This document shows, one piece after another, positions 21,291-34,294 of a stretch of 64,000 bases of DNA. Numbering within the stretch: position 1 is the first letter of the stretch; the number at the start of each line of letters is the position of its first letter. Source of the DNA: Alitta virens. Its lineage: Eukaryota > Annelida > Polychaeta > Phyllodocida > Nereididae. The notes beneath the pieces are model-generated. The model worked only from the letters and a program-made list of their open reading frames with translations, did not search any database and was not told where the DNA came from. The position numbers and the translations under genes were made by a program. Location: the NCBI GenBank assembly GCA_932294295.1, contig OW028573.1:15148155-15212154 (forward strand). Reading direction: 5' to 3'.

Positions 21291-22741
21291 TCATGAAAAG
21301 CTTATCTTAGAGCCATCGTTCTGGCATGAGGGCGGGATTGCCATGGACTTGGTCATATCCCTGATCAATGGCATTGTTTTCATAACTTGTCTAGCCAAAT
21401 AGAGGTTGTTCTACAAGGCCACAGGGAAGAGGGAAATCATGTTGGTGCCTTAATCTCTTGACAAATGCTGTCAATGGTTAGGCGTTGCTGCTCAACCAGC
21501 CAACCATCCATTAATATTACTCGAGCAAAAGAGTTTCTAATTTGCCAAATGTCAAAAAGGCTGCAGTTAGCATGCTCAACTTCTACCCTCCATCTTGAGT
21601 TCATGTCACGTAACAGACAGTTACAAATTACACTGCAAATAGTTGTCTATCTGTCAAAATAGTTAAGAGTTCTGACAAGGAGCATGAACAAGAATAAAAA
21701 CTGTATCGAAAACGTAATTAATGAGCAAATATTATTTGGCAAAAGAATTCACTGGGAAAAACTGAGAAACTTTGTTTCAAAATAGGAGGATGGTAAAGAG
21801 AAGAAAAGTAAAATGGCATAAGCTCACTTGTTTGAATGAAAATAACCACAAATGAAGATCCCTGCTTGCACTACGTCGATAATATGATTCTTTTTCTGTT
21901 CTGGCAGTCATTAAATGTGTTTCCACGCTATTAATTGATATTCGAGAAATTAAATCATCATATCAATACCACTAATTTGCACAATGTCTTGATTATTAAC
22001 GAGTAATAGATACTTTAAATAGAAAGCGAAATTGAAGATTGACAGACAGCTGTAATCAATGACACGTGATGTGTCAGAAAAAACTGAGCTAACCAAAAAC
22101 CATTGTTTATTCTAGATAATTAGTAGGGGCGCCAGCAATTTACGAATCACCACAACAAGCCCCACACATATTCTGGTCCCACCAACGCAGCCAAGCTGGC
22201 TAACAAATGCTGATTGGTGTCTGTGTCAAGTTTCAGCTATTTTACTTGCTCTAGTGTCGAGAAGAGCAGACATTGCTCAAGTCACGTATCTATGAACAAA
22301 TTGTCCGTTGAACTTAGTATTGAGCTCGTTTCCCTTCGGAAGTATGTTATGTGTACTTCATCTAAACAACCCCTGGTTCTCTGCAAATAAATCTTATGTC
22401 TCAGGGTAGGGTTCCCCCCCCCCATATTGTTTGCTATTTCATTGACTACATAAAATGCATGGGAATAGTGCAGCGCCTGGTGATACCACATTTAAGTATT
22501 GTACATTCACAGTACGTGTATTGGGTTTCATCGGTGCACAATTAACAGTCTCATCCCAGAAGGCTCGAGGTAAGGAGTTGTCAGAGGTAGAAGCAATGAT
22601 GAGATGATAGAGAATATATACATAACCAAACTGGTCACAAAATGCCATAAGAATCTGAATGATTCAGCCATGAAAGACTACTCTCTAATTCTTTTTTTTT
22701 TGGGTGTTTTTTGTTGTTGTTGGTCTTATAAAAAATGTTTG
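21291..22741. other. Intronic, nothing recognised
   Basis: A C9 run lies near 22417. No coding, RNA or repeat-boundary signal was found. Confidence 0.4.
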
Positions 22742-22850
22742 GCGCAGCACAAAATTAACAGAAAGAAAGGTAATGGGAAGTCAAACCCACATTTTCTAAC
22801 CTATTTATTATATTGATTATGGGCACAGAGAAGCAACAGAATTACGATGA
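22742..22850 (+). repeat. Dispersed repeat family R2, partial copy C
   Basis: 'gcagcacaaaattaacag', 'aagtcaaaccca.attttctaac' and 'gcacagagaagcaacagaa' occur in the same order as in the 8937 and 50391 copies, with the middle deleted. Confidence 0.4.
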
Positions 22851-23121
22851 GGAATACATATATGTAGAGCAAACTTAATTAATCTAAATTAATCACCACT
22901 CAGGTAGGTTATTATTGTAACATCCAAGCTGCAGCCTCATTTTGAGATGTCTTGCTCCGGCCAACCAGAATTCCCATTGAATTATCATTTAATCTGGCGC
23001 CGAAAAACTATTAAATGTACACACGGAAGGTAGAAAAGATGAATGATTGCACAAATGCGGGCCCGATTGGATTTATGCGATAACTTTAAAAGATAGGAGC
23101 TTTTCTTTAACACAGTTGAAT

Positions 23122-23177
<56 letters not shown>

Positions 23178-26100
23178 GGTTTTTATTATGTGTATTCCAT
23201 TAATTTTTGTTTTATATCATGCAAAAATCGGCATTATTGCACTGATGTTATTAGATAATGTCCTTTTCTGTTCGTGCTTTGTCTGCTAAACTTTTTGAAC
23301 AAGAAACCCCAGAATGGCGAAGCCGTACACATAAATTATTATAGTTTTCGGCGCTTTTTCTTTTTTTAGACGTCGGCCAACACCACAACTTTGAATTATT
23401 GAATTATCATAAAATCTAAACAACACAGGAAAGTTTCCTTTAGGTCATAGAACAAAATAATTTAATTTTTGTGTGCAATTCAGCCAGGTAGGAATTGAAC
23501 CACGTCTTTGTTTTTTGCTTGCCAAACTCTCGAATTTCAGAGGCTCTAAAATGATAAGTGTGAAAAATAAATGATATCTGTAAATTGTCGAAGGAAGATT
23601 TTTTTCTTGTGTATTATATATATATATATATAAATTTAATAATTTTAGATTACTACTTTTATGTGATGCGTTTAAAATTCGTTTCTGTGACTTAGTGGAA
23701 GTCAAAAGGTGATATCTCACTTTCGAGACAAGAGGGTTTTATTTTTGTGAGGTAGGACACCATAGAATCATTTTAGTCAACTTTCATTAGTTAACTTTTG
23801 ATCGGCGCGATGTCTGTGACGTTATCGTTAATTTTAAGAGGTTTGTTTTGTGATAATGTGTTCATGGCAAACATCTATATATTCAAGTGAGTAACCTCAA
23901 ATTTGTGTGTTGATGCACGCTGCCGTTTGGGCCTCGATGGTGCAGTGGCCTACCTCATTATTTCTATCTTCTCCGGTTCTAACTAACTTTCACCATTATA
24001 CAACTCTATATTTGCAAACTTTTCCTCCTTTTTCCTCCAACTTTCTGCTGAAGTGAGCACATGCTTGCTTCCAATATGGCCGTCATCACTTTCAGAAAGA
24101 GGCTGAATAGATAAGGTCCTGTGGCACCATAGCAACTGTGCCTGTGGATCACATGACCACCCCTAACAACCATGCTGACAAAAGGCAGGAGCAGTGTGTG
24201 ATGAACATTTGAAATAGGACCATAATTTTAAACCAAATTTTAAATGCAGGGCATGACGGATGCAAACTTTTTTGCATGTGTTATAGGTGGCTTTCTAGCT
24301 ATCAATAAGCCTCTAAGTCATCAACTATGTTCTCATGTATCTTCTGTGCATTAGTCAATTACATTGATGCCATGGGTCATATTACCCCAGAACCATTAAG
24401 ACACTTTGTGATCATGCAACTGATGTCTTATTATTGTGGGTGATAACAAGATATTAGGCCTGGCCTTATTTATATTACGTAAAAGCAACACTAAACAAGC
24501 TCACACCTTGTGCCAATGGATTTTTCATGGGTTGCTCGGAATAATTGATCTAGTGTCATGTGGAAAACTTGGAGTGGGCCATTCTTGCATAGATGTTTCT
24601 CAAGGAGTTTGTCCAGTTTGTTTACATGAGCACTCCATGTTATCATTTACCAAGGAGCCGTTTAATAACGACTGACAGAAATATTTATATTCAGTTATAA
24701 ATACCGGGCGGCTTTGTGTAGTTCTCACAAGACATACACGAGAGTTTCTTAGTGTCTAGGGTCCTAGCTTTTGAGCCAGGCATACTCCAATGCTTTTCGC
24801 CTCCATAAATCGCAGAAACAATCTGTAGGACGGAAGTGGGTCTTTCCTGGGCCCCATAACAATGCTATGAGTTGCACCGTTGTGGTAAACATACTTCATT
24901 GCCTGCCACATCAGCATATTTCTCACCCAAGCACTTATGTAAGCCACTGTTATATTTGAGAAACTCCAGGATATCTTGGTCTTTTTGACAGGCTCTTTGT
25001 AATTATACTTCTGAATAGTGGATAGCTCTGACCACTAGCAAAGGTACAAAGATCTAGTCTATACAGGACTGCATGAAACGATCGTCTTGACATGCATGCC
25101 TAATATGATAATAATTAAAATGATAATTTAATATCAACCTTGTTGACGAAGATTTCAAATTGATTACATATCTGAAGGTCTTCATTTCATATTGTGTAGT
25201 TCTTATGCAGTTAGCTATGATGATTGCTATCTATATGCTTTCTGAAGAAAAATTAAAAAGAAACTTCTCAAATTATATATAACGAAAATTTTCACTCGCT
25301 CACGTTCACTTTAGAGATTTTGTCTCGCATGATACATTTTTAGGGTATGAAAATTCAGTACTTCTATTGTCATTTCAGTATTTTTTAGTTATTGCATCCA
25401 TGTAGATCGTCTCTAAACAGATATGGGGGTGGACAAACTATGAAGTATCAGATGTGCATGTATATATTCATAAATGTATTTAGCTGAACCAACTTTGTCA
25501 GCTCTGTGTATCATAGGGTATTATAACACTGTCAAAAGCAGTACTTTTTCGTTGTCAATATTCTGGCATAACTTATGAGTTTTGTTACCAACATGACACT
25601 GTGATGGCAGCTGGTGATGCGTGTATAATGATACAGCAGTCGTGGAAACTCAAACATCCAAGCGCCATGAATTATGTAACTGGTTATTAATATCAATTTT
25701 TTATTCTTGACATTAGCCTTTCATAATACCCTGATATTACTTGCCATGAGATTCCTCTCGCCTAGCCTGGCATAATCGCCCCGACAGGTGGCTGGTTAAA
25801 CGGAAGTGAGGTCACCAAAGCATTGCATTCTGGGTCACTCAAGATGGAACGTTTTGGGAGGATGATAGACAATATATGACATATTGGAGAATAAGAGAAA
25901 AGGGCATATTTCGATAGAGCCTACCAAATAAAGTTTCTCTGAATGGCTAAATCGGGTAGCAAATCGAAACAATGTTGTCACTGATATCAAGTCAGGTCGG
26001 GATGACATAATGTACAGTTAGTTCCATATGGTCAACTCTAGTCAGCTGTAGCAACCTATTCCTGGCCATAAGTGTAACTGGCTAAAGCCAGCCGCTTCTG

Positions 26101-27370
26101 TCTACTTCTACCTTATAGTCGGCTTAAACTACCCGCACTGTATGTAAATATATAAACCTTGGTAAATGTAAGATACTTATCCAATATATCAAAAATATGT
26201 ATGCGCAATCGACATGCAACTTTTCAACAAAAGTTTACAAATATGCATGGCTCTCAACTTATGCATCAAATGGTGATGCATGTAATTTTAGATCCAGATT
26301 TAAGTAGCTAGCTATAGCCAGACAGTTCCGTTTAGTGGCAGGTAGCTTCATATAGCAAAAGTTGTCTAGCTTTGTTTTGATTCAATTTGACAGGCCGTTT
26401 TTAATGAAACTAACTGTAATTGAAATGATGATGCCGACGTTAGGCCAATATTTAGACAATGTGGCAAGTTACATAGGTATGTAAAACCTCTGGCTCTTTT
26501 TGTCAAGACCTCTACATTGGGCCAAAACACATACATGTAAAGTTGACAAATATCTGAAACTAATTGCAGACATGGAAAAGAAGATACTGGATACAATATT
26601 AAGTAATAACCAATTGAAATTGACTCCAGAAAATCCATTATATGAATGTGCTATTGTAAGTTAATTTATCATTTTCCCTATGTCTCTGTATAACCAAATT
26701 ACAAATCACTGCATGTGCCCGGTTAGCTACGGATATTTTACTCTTTGTCCAACTCAGAATCAAGATATATAGATTTATATATATTTTTTGTTACGACAGA
26801 GAATTATACTTACGCCACATATGGCATGAGTAAAATCCATATATGTTCGTTTGTTAGGATTTTATTTTGCTCGGCTAAGATTTCTGGGAAACGTAATTAT
26901 GTCAACACAATCTGCGCAAATAAGATTAGACAACTCTGGTGCTATATCAAGACAGAGTCATATAAGTTGCTGAGTGGCTTTTTAATAAAAAAAAAAAAAA
27001 AAGGTATCTGTGTTCCTTGGGGGGGGGTATATAGCTGAGGTGCTACACTTTCCATTGACCTTTCAAAGCAGTCTGGAGTTTAAACAACTAATTTCAATGA
27101 TGATTAAAGTCAAAATGCAGTGATAATGACCTTACGTTCATAGGCCACATCACAGCTAGACATATGTGGAAAGTGCAGCCCTCTAAGGCAAGTTTCTGCC
27201 GCTCACGATGGCTGATTGATGAGATGAGGGAGAGCGGATGTTGATAATGGTATGGTGGAGTTGATAAAGAGGCAAGATGCAACATCAAACTTGGTATTGA
27301 ATGCCAGTTGGTTTGTATACAGTGATATGGTGTAATGGCGAGCTTTACTATTATATGATGATCACTTCAC
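22851..27370. other. Intronic, microsatellites only
   Basis: It holds a (AC)n tract at 23125-23174, (TA)n near 23617-23632, A15 near 26988 and a G8 run near 27019. No gene, RNA or transposon was recognised in the remainder. Confidence 0.45.
23125..23174. repeat. (AC)25 microsatellite
   Basis: Uninterrupted dinucleotide array of 50 bp. Confidence 0.97.
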
Positions 27371-27428
27371 CCTGTAACACCACTAAGTTTAGTCACATTC
27401 TCATAAATATTATTTCGCCTCACTATAA

Positions 27429-27452
27429 AGGACACCTTACTATTGAGACCAC
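27429..27452 (+). repeat. AAGACCACC-type repeat unit
   Basis: 'ggacaccttactattgagac' followed by 'cact' is a diverged unit of the family clustered at 7577-7803. Confidence 0.35.
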
Positions 27453-27834
27453 TTATGTTTGGAGCATTGATAGCCTCAACAGTTTTCTGTTCTGTCGTGG
27501 TTGTTAGGGAGGTTATTTATATGATAGGAAAGATACATCAGTCAAACTAGTTTGCATTCCCTCTCAGGTTTGCCATAAAGGTTAATGCTTTAGTTAGGTC
27601 CCATCCATGATGTGAGCACATGGTCAGCCATTTTCAGCATGTCATAAAAAGTCATGCCATTTTTACATTAGTGCAAGTGCGAAAGAGGGCTTTATCATCA
27701 GCCCTGTATAGTGCAAATCCATTATAATTCTGCCGCGGTGACAAATTGGCCAAAACAAAACGGATGATCCCCCTTCGCAAACTAAACGTGACACTATATC
27801 ATTAATTACACCAATAATAAAACAAAACATGCTG

Positions 27835-27930
27835 AGGCAAGTAAAATACCCTAGGGGTAAATGTGTAACGTGGTATTGCATCAGCCTCTTATAACAGCTG
27901 GTCATATAAGCTGAGACACTACAATTATAC
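27835..27930 (+). repeat. SINE family B, body fragment
   Basis: 'ggcaagtaaaataccc', 'aggggtaaatgtgtaac' and 'cagctggtcatataagctga' occur in the family order. Confidence 0.5.
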
Positions 27931-28213
27931 AATGGTAACATGTGAGACATGAAGATATGTACACCCGAAAATGTCAATGTACAACGAGGCTGATAGGCCG
28001 AGTTGTACATAACATTTGAGGGTGTACATATCTCCGTAGCTTTCAGAAAATGTTAGATTTTTAAAATTCGGACAAAACCTGACCAAATTATGTACAAAGG
28101 CGTACCTAATGCTAAATTGCACTCAGTCTGGTGAGTGGTATAATGAAACATTGAAAAAGTCCATCACACCTCATTTGTACATTATTTTACAATGCTTTTG
28201 AAGTTTAGATCAA

Positions 28214-28298
28214 CAGGGCGGGTATTATCGACACTCACATTAGAATGTTAACAATTTTGTTGACAAACTAATTAAAGTGTCGAAAATACCCGCCCCGT
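28214..28298. mobile_element. Palindromic element (hairpin/MITE-like)
   Basis: The left arm starting ggcgggtattatcgacact at 28217 pairs with the right arm agtgtcgaaaatacccgcc near 28276-28294, with one mismatch in 19. Weaker pairing extends inward to about 40 bp per arm. The element is almost all hairpin with a tiny centre. Confidence 0.65.
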
Positions 28299-28514
28299 CG
28301 TAATACCCTCCATTACGGTAATAGGAGCCATCACTTTACCAAGAAACTGCAAATGATGAGGGCACTGAAACATTTTTGTCCTCATTTAGCAGGCTATCCA
28401 GATAATACTTCTTGATCCAAAAGTTTGTAAAACCATGACTTTTAAAATGTCCATTGTCCAACATTTCTGTCTGGGATGCAGCCAAGAGTCATTGCTTTGG
28501 AAGGGTTCAAGTGT

Positions 28515-28745
28515 ATTCATCAGATGAATCCTGTATTTTTCAATGAATTATTTCATGTCAATAAAGTTTAACCCCATTTCAGAGATTCTTGTATACTTTT
28601 GTCACCAAAGTACAACATTGTCATGTATGGTAGACAAACTATGAGTTACTATTGTGCACATTTATGGAATAATCTTCCCAAGTATAAAGGTTTTTAAAAC
28701 AATTGATATCAGTTTAGGAAGGACCAAAATCCAGTTGCATTATTT
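28515..28745 (+). pseudogene. LINE RT extreme C-terminal fragment
   Basis: In one frame: FKCIHQMNPVFFNELFHVNKV, a stop, then PHFRDSCILLSPKYNIVMYG and ..SYYCAHLWNNLPKYKGF. The signature 'C.H...P.....LF' then 'R......P......YG...SYY..HLWN.LP' is the end of RT in many marine-invertebrate LINEs. The internal stop shows it is dead. A C-run and TATC repeats follow at 28751-28800. Confidence 0.8.
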
Positions 28746-29454
28746 GTAGTCCCCCCCCCCCGTTTTTATTTATCTATCCAACTATCTATCTATCCTCTAT
28801 CCATCTATCCAACTGTAACTCATAAGTTAAATTAGATCGATAATAATTAAGAGCTTTTTTGTTTAAAGTGTACAATTAAGGCTGGCACGTGCCTCAGATT
28901 AATTTTACAAATTAAAATATAAAGAAAGAAATTTCACTTGTAGTGATGTTATTGTTTCTTGATAGGCAGTTATCAACTTTACACAACAGGCAGTTAGTTA
29001 CGTTTAATTGTTGACGATCAACAATTTAAGGACTCGCACGCTTATTGCGTAATATGTACTTTATTGTATTGAAAACAACAACTGTCAATCAAATTGTCAC
29101 CGATTGTGGGTGTGGAGTTAAAAGTTGATTGACAGCTCAGTTAATGTTATTAGAGTGCTATATTTCGAAATTCCAAACCGCATTCTTATTATTTGAAGCA
29201 AGCACAATCAAGTCTCAGAGAGAGTACCAATACTAGATTGTTGATTATTTATATATGCGCTATTATTTCACTAAGTACAGTTAGTAAGCTACTGTATAGT
29301 AGGATGCAAGAAAGCAACAAGTCAAACGCCAACTTTTTAGCTAATCAAAACGATTCTGTGAAACTATTAATTTCAAAGTTAGCTATATTCGCCATTGTAA
29401 TTTGGAATGCTTCTCTGTAACCAGCATAAATGGCCAAAATTATGACAAGAAATC

Positions 29455-29551
29455 TATCTATCTATCTATCAATTCATCTATCTATCGATCCATCTATCGA
29501 TCCATCTATCGATCCATTTATCGATCCATCTATCGATCCATCTATCGATCC

Positions 29552-29582
<31 letters not shown>

Positions 29583-29696
29583 AATTTATCTATCTATCGA
29601 TCCATTTATCGATCCATCTATCTATCTATCTATCTATCTACCTATCTATCTATCTATCTATCGATCTATCTTTCAGAGATTGGGGGGGGGGGGGGG
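29455..29696. repeat. (TATC)n/(GATCCATC) array and G15 run
   Basis: A compound tetranucleotide array spans about 29455-29671, with a middle portion alternating TATCGATCCATC. A run of 15 G follows at 29682-29696. Confidence 0.95.
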
Positions 29697-29934
29697 CTGC
29701 ACCTTTTCTGTGGAATTACACACAATGGGGTGTAATGGGGTCATTGACCAGGAAGCTGTCATTAGCACTTGAGGTGATTCACCCTAATTAGACTGTCTTG
29801 TAGCATTAGTTTAAACCAATCCTTCGTCCTTGGCGCTTTTGATTTCCAAACCACGCAGGTCAGGACATGAACATATTGCTTTGTGCAATGTTCAGCATGG
29901 TCAAAGGCCAAAGTTAATAAGAGCATGGAGAGGT

Positions 29935-29938
<4 letters not shown>

Positions 29939-29977
<39 letters not shown>
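29939..29977. repeat. (TC)n microsatellite
   Basis: Uninterrupted dinucleotide array of about 38 bp. Confidence 0.95.
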
Positions 29978-29980
<3 letters not shown>

Positions 29981-30913
29981 ATGTTAGGTGTCTTTACTAG
30001 TATCCTGGTAGTGGGCATTACAGAGCTGGCAGAAATCGGTTTATGAGGCTTCTTTCCTGTTCTACGGATTCTCCACCACTCGTCCTGTTCCACCTACATG
30101 GAAAACCGCATTAGGCCCTGATGGGAGCCATAAATTTAGAGGAAGTGTATAAAACTGAGTCCCCTTTTCTTCCAACAATGACCTGCAGCGCTTCAATTCG
30201 GCCACAGGTCATTACTAAGGTCGTTAGTGTAGTTAACTTGCCCCAGGTCCTTGGCAATTGCTGTGTTCTTAGAGGACGAAACTGGCATTTCGTTAAGGCA
30301 GCAGCAGTGCCGGCAGGTGCATCGGAGGGTTAAGGTGCAGCAACGGTTGATTACAAAACTAGATCTTACACAGACAGCCATTCTTATACCCTTCTGATAT
30401 AATAGTTTTACATCAAAGCTTATTGATTTGAAATGTGGCCGATATACATGTATATTATTCTATGAACTAATTTTAAGACCATCCTATTTATTAAGGCCAC
30501 ATATCAACTAAGATAATAGTTTTAATCAGCCTTTGTACATTTTGTATCTATCATGATAAAGAGCAGCCCTGCCCAAGTTGATTTCACTCAAAGTGGGTCA
30601 TCTATTTACAGGAAAACTGGCAAGGGTAGCACAAGAACACAAAAACCAAGCACGTTTTGGTCCTCTGTCAATCTGTGACATAAAAGTTCAAATTAAAATT
30701 TTGCAAGTGACAAAAAGACATGTATGTGCACAAACACATTGCAACCTGACCTGTTGATAGACCTGTGTCGAATGTGTGTTTAATGGTTTTTTAATGCATT
30801 GTACATTAGTATGTGAAGTTATAGCAATCTGCTTTAAGAAGAGGAGAATATTTTAGGCCCTTACTAGTTTTCCTCTTTCCTGTCATGCTATTGCACAGGA
30901 TTTTAGAACCCTC
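29978..30913. other. Intronic, nothing recognised
   Basis: Complex sequence without tandem repeats. Short open frames at 30121-30333 have no recognisable domain. Confidence 0.4.
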
Positions 30914-31206
30914 GATGAGATAAGATAAGATGAGATAAGATACGATAAGATAAGGTAAGATTAGATAAGAGATAAGATAAGATAGATAAGATGAGATAAG
31001 ATAAGATAGATAAGATAGATAAGAAAAGATAAGATGAGATGAGATAGATGAGATGAGATGAGATGAGATAAGATAACATAAGATGAGATGAGATAAGATA
31101 ACATAAGATGAGATGACATAAGATACCATAAGATGAGATGAGATAAGATAACATACGATGAGATGAGATGAGATGAGATGAGATGAGATGAGATGAGATG
31201 AGATGA
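30914..31206. repeat. GATAAGATGAGAT pentanucleotide-type minisatellite
   Basis: About 290 bp of interleaved GATAA and GATGA units. The right end is pure GATGA and the left end is mixed GATAAGATA. The related array at 60358-60435 changes from GATAA to GGTGA in the same way. Confidence 0.93.
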
Positions 31207-31224
31207 GAGTCGTTATGAGCCTCA

Positions 31225-31395
31225 GCTGGGTGTCATTTGCATGCGACAAGTAAAAATAATTTCCGTTGGATAAAATTGTGACATGGTGTCGACTCCAAGC
31301 CATATCATCTTAACATCACGTCTGCCTCTGGTAGCTGTAAGCTGACTAAACTTTAGTAGCATGCATTGAGACAGCACAATACAATTAGATGATAT
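31225..31395 (+). repeat. SINE family B, head-less copy
   Basis: 'gacaagtaaaa', 'gacatggtgtcgactccaag', 'acgtctgcctctggtagctg' and 'gcattgagacagcacaatac' follow the family order. It directly abuts the GATGA array. Confidence 0.6.
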
Positions 31396-33100
31396 ACATA
31401 GCAATTTAATATTGGCGGTCATACGATACAAACAATTCAACAGCAGCTATGAAGTAATTAAATATAGAACAGCTTGTTATTCAGGTCGTATCATGAACTG
31501 AGAGACATAATATGGAGCTATATTGACCTATTTTCAGGCAAATTATCTTTTTCACTTTTTCATCATCCATGCATAATTACACTTTTTTGATCCATAACGA
31601 TGGTCGAACATAATGAAAAGAATTATTCTCTGTTGACTAAAATGGGAGTCGTTATCACGTGTGAATTTGATGATGACCAGTGACATTTATTGCTGTCCAT
31701 GGTCTATATGGCTCTTCAGCTCACACAGGGTGATAATAGCTCCGCACAACATTTTGACTAATTAATAGTCTTATACTGTAGCTTGGCATCGCTTCCATTA
31801 GTCTGGCCTTGGATAAATAGAGATCCAAGGTCTGGCAAAGCATAAAGTGGTGCAAACTGAAGGTGGTAACACCATTTTTGTTGTTGTGGTTGTTGCTATA
31901 ATGCTGAATATAAGTCTGGCTATCCTTTAAGTCAATTTAAAGGTTCTATAATAACTGCTCCTTTTAATCGTTAAACCTCACATAATTTTCGTTTGTGATG
32001 ACGATTGTCCTCCCAAAAATGTAACAGGTAAATAAATCATACATTGATCATAACGACTTTTTCTCTTCTTGAAAGCAAATGAAAAAATGTATATGCCAAG
32101 TTATAAAAAATGTACAGCTGTACATGAATATGGACTACAAAATAGAAAATCCCAAATCAGAAGGACCACTACCTAGATCAGAAGAGAAAAACGTCCAACA
32201 AAGTAACGACGGAATAGTCTCAATCTGTACCTGAAGTTTGTCACATTTTCTGACTATGACAAGTCTTCCTACCAGAAGAAATTCATCCTATAAACCCAGC
32301 TAATACCTGAATAACTAATCTTGGCTCCTTACTGAAGCCTTCCGTTCTAACACTTGGAGCTATTAATCAGAGAATCAGATGTCTGCAGGTGATGTATCAA
32401 AGGTATTGTTGTGTGTCTGTTTCAGAGATTGGTTACTGGATGAATTGGAAGTCTTATTCATGTTAGCTCGAATAACATAATCATTCAACAGGATCCCTTA
32501 CAATGGCCGTTTCTTTTTTTCCTTTTTCCTCAGTGGGCAAGATGACTAAAGAATGGGAGCTGCTCATACTGAATCAATTAGTAGCTTAGGAAGCAATAAG
32601 AGCACCCTACCCCCCTCTGGATGCACCCTGCGAGATCCAACGGATATTGAATGGTCAGCACCATTGTGATGCAGGGGCTAACAATAGAATGTTTTTAGTT
32701 ATTTGCTACCAATGGGTCCACGTGGTTTCAGGGCATCTGGCCTGCCATTTTTACTTTCCATTTTCTCGTTTCTGCACAAATGTCAAAATGAAATGTGAAA
32801 TATAATATTCCTGTTATCACACAAAATCGGAATGTAATTTCCTGTGCAAAGTTGTTAATCATTGTCACTTTTTTTTTCTTTTTCATTGGGTTTTCATTAA
32901 AGTTTTGGCCACAACTAATGAGGTTATGGGAAACTGAAAATGCCCGGAGGTCCATGCAGAGAGTCAGAGTGCAGTGCTTGGAGGCAGCATTTCCACCTGT
33001 GTGGCTGCAATATGGTGTCTTATTAGTCTTCTATATTAAACAAAAATAAATTTAAAGTTTAATTAGATAACTGCACCTACAAAAAAAGCTGCAGTGGAAA
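31396..33100. other. Intronic, nothing recognised
   Basis: A T-rich tract lies near 32870. No coding, RNA or mobile-element signal was recognised. Confidence 0.4.
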
Positions 33101-33160
33101 CTTTCCATTAAGACCACCTCAGTTTATTGACATAATGATGAAGTGGTCTTAATAGAAAGG
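33101..33160. mobile_element. 60-bp inverted-repeat element of the AAGACCACC family
   Basis: ctttccattaagaccac at the left end is mirrored by gtggtcttaatagaaag at the right end, with one mismatch. The ends carry the same AAGACCAC motif as the dispersed units at 7.6, 27.4, 39.6 and 52.6 kb. Confidence 0.55.
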
Positions 33161-33599
33161 TAAAATATGAAGAAAGATCTGGTGAGGCACAAAAATGGGC
33201 TGTTAAATTGTGATGGAGATTTCTATTGTTCGCACAATTGTTGAATGCAATTTGAATATATATAATAAATCTTTATTATCGCCACAGGGACATTTTGGAT
33301 GCATTTTACAGACACTGAAAAATATAATGACATTGAAATTGAAATCGAGTGATAAGATCACTATTTTATACTATTAAAAAGTCTGATTGAATATGACAAA
33401 GGTTTTGGTGTCTGTTAGTTTAGATGTAGGGGCCCTCGAGCTCTGTCGTCTTTTTGATGGGAGAAACTGGAACTTTTGTAATAGTGGATTTTCATTGAAT
33501 ACTTGACTGCCGCATTTACTTTGTACACACACACATACTTGCTGGGATGATATTCAATATATAGAGTAAATGCCTTCATAGTCCTACTTGCCAGTGATC

Positions 33600-33700
33600 A
33601 TCCCTCTCCAAACTTAAGCGGGTTCGAACCCGGGTCCTTTGACAGTACAGTGGATAAGCAAGAAAGCTCTGTAACCATGAAGCCAATCCTGGCAATTTCA
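33600..33700 (-). repeat. tRNA-like SINE head (family C)
   Basis: The minus strand has an A-box-like tggttacagagctttcttgc and a perfect B box gggttcgaaccc (plus-strand 33620-33631) at tRNA-like spacing. There is no full cloverleaf, so this is a SINE head rather than a tRNA gene. Confidence 0.55.
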
Positions 33701-34091
33701 ATTAAAAAAAAAAAAAAAGAAGATATATATGTGTGTGTTGTTCTATATATGCCAAACAAATGAATGTCTGAGGCTGCCACTTGCTTTCAGTGTTACATCA
33801 TCTGGAGGTAAATCACTTCGTTCTTCTCGATGATATGTGTGCGTGCCCTGGTGGTATCTCTGGCTGGATCTGTAATTATCTCCATAATTAATCTTATCAT
33901 TAATCAATTTATTGATGCGTTGCTTGCGCAAGCTGTTGTGCCATATTTACACTCGGAATCGGTGACATTCGCCACAATCAACGAAATTCGCCGCCCTTAA
34001 AACACCTTCAGGAAATTATGCATGAATTCTGCAGTTTGTTACCAGAATTTTTGTTGTGTAACTAATTGTGTATGTACATCATTAGCGTCAG

Positions 34092-34287
34092 GGCGGGGGC
34101 CTATCTCAGAGGTAGTGCTCTGGGCTTCCAAAATTCCTCCTTCGTGTCATCATGGAGTCACTAGTGACTCCATGGTCTCATTGCCATGGTCCCTGTCAGT
34201 CCTAATTAGCCCAACTGATGCAGAAATAAGGACGTAAAGCCCTAGCCACACTCACACACACACACAAACACACACACACACACACAC
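34092..34287 (+). repeat. tRNA-derived SINE, family A, copy 1
   Basis: The head 'gggcgggggcctatctcaga' is followed by the diagnostic body 'ctcattgccatggtccctg', 'tcctaattagccca' and 'gatgcagaaata', and ends in a (CA)n tail. The copy at 44033-44225 matches block for block. This copy has lost the B-box region. Confidence 0.75.
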
Positions 34288-34294
34288 ATCATTA

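Noticed and set aside
25825..25850. A promoter-like motif (gcattgcattctgggt) resembling ZNF143 sites
   Set aside because: Only a partial core match, with no gene start nearby.
29402..29791. Tyr/Ser/Ile-rich repeat proteins
   Set aside because: Translations of the TATC tetranucleotide array. The same applies to frames over the GATA and GATGA arrays at 38.6 and 30.9 kb.
33600..33700. A functional tRNA gene (perfect B box GGGTTCGAACCC)
   Set aside because: The A and B boxes are present, but I could not fold an acceptor stem and full cloverleaf. A SINE head is the better reading. The same applies at 4277, 44033 and 51690.
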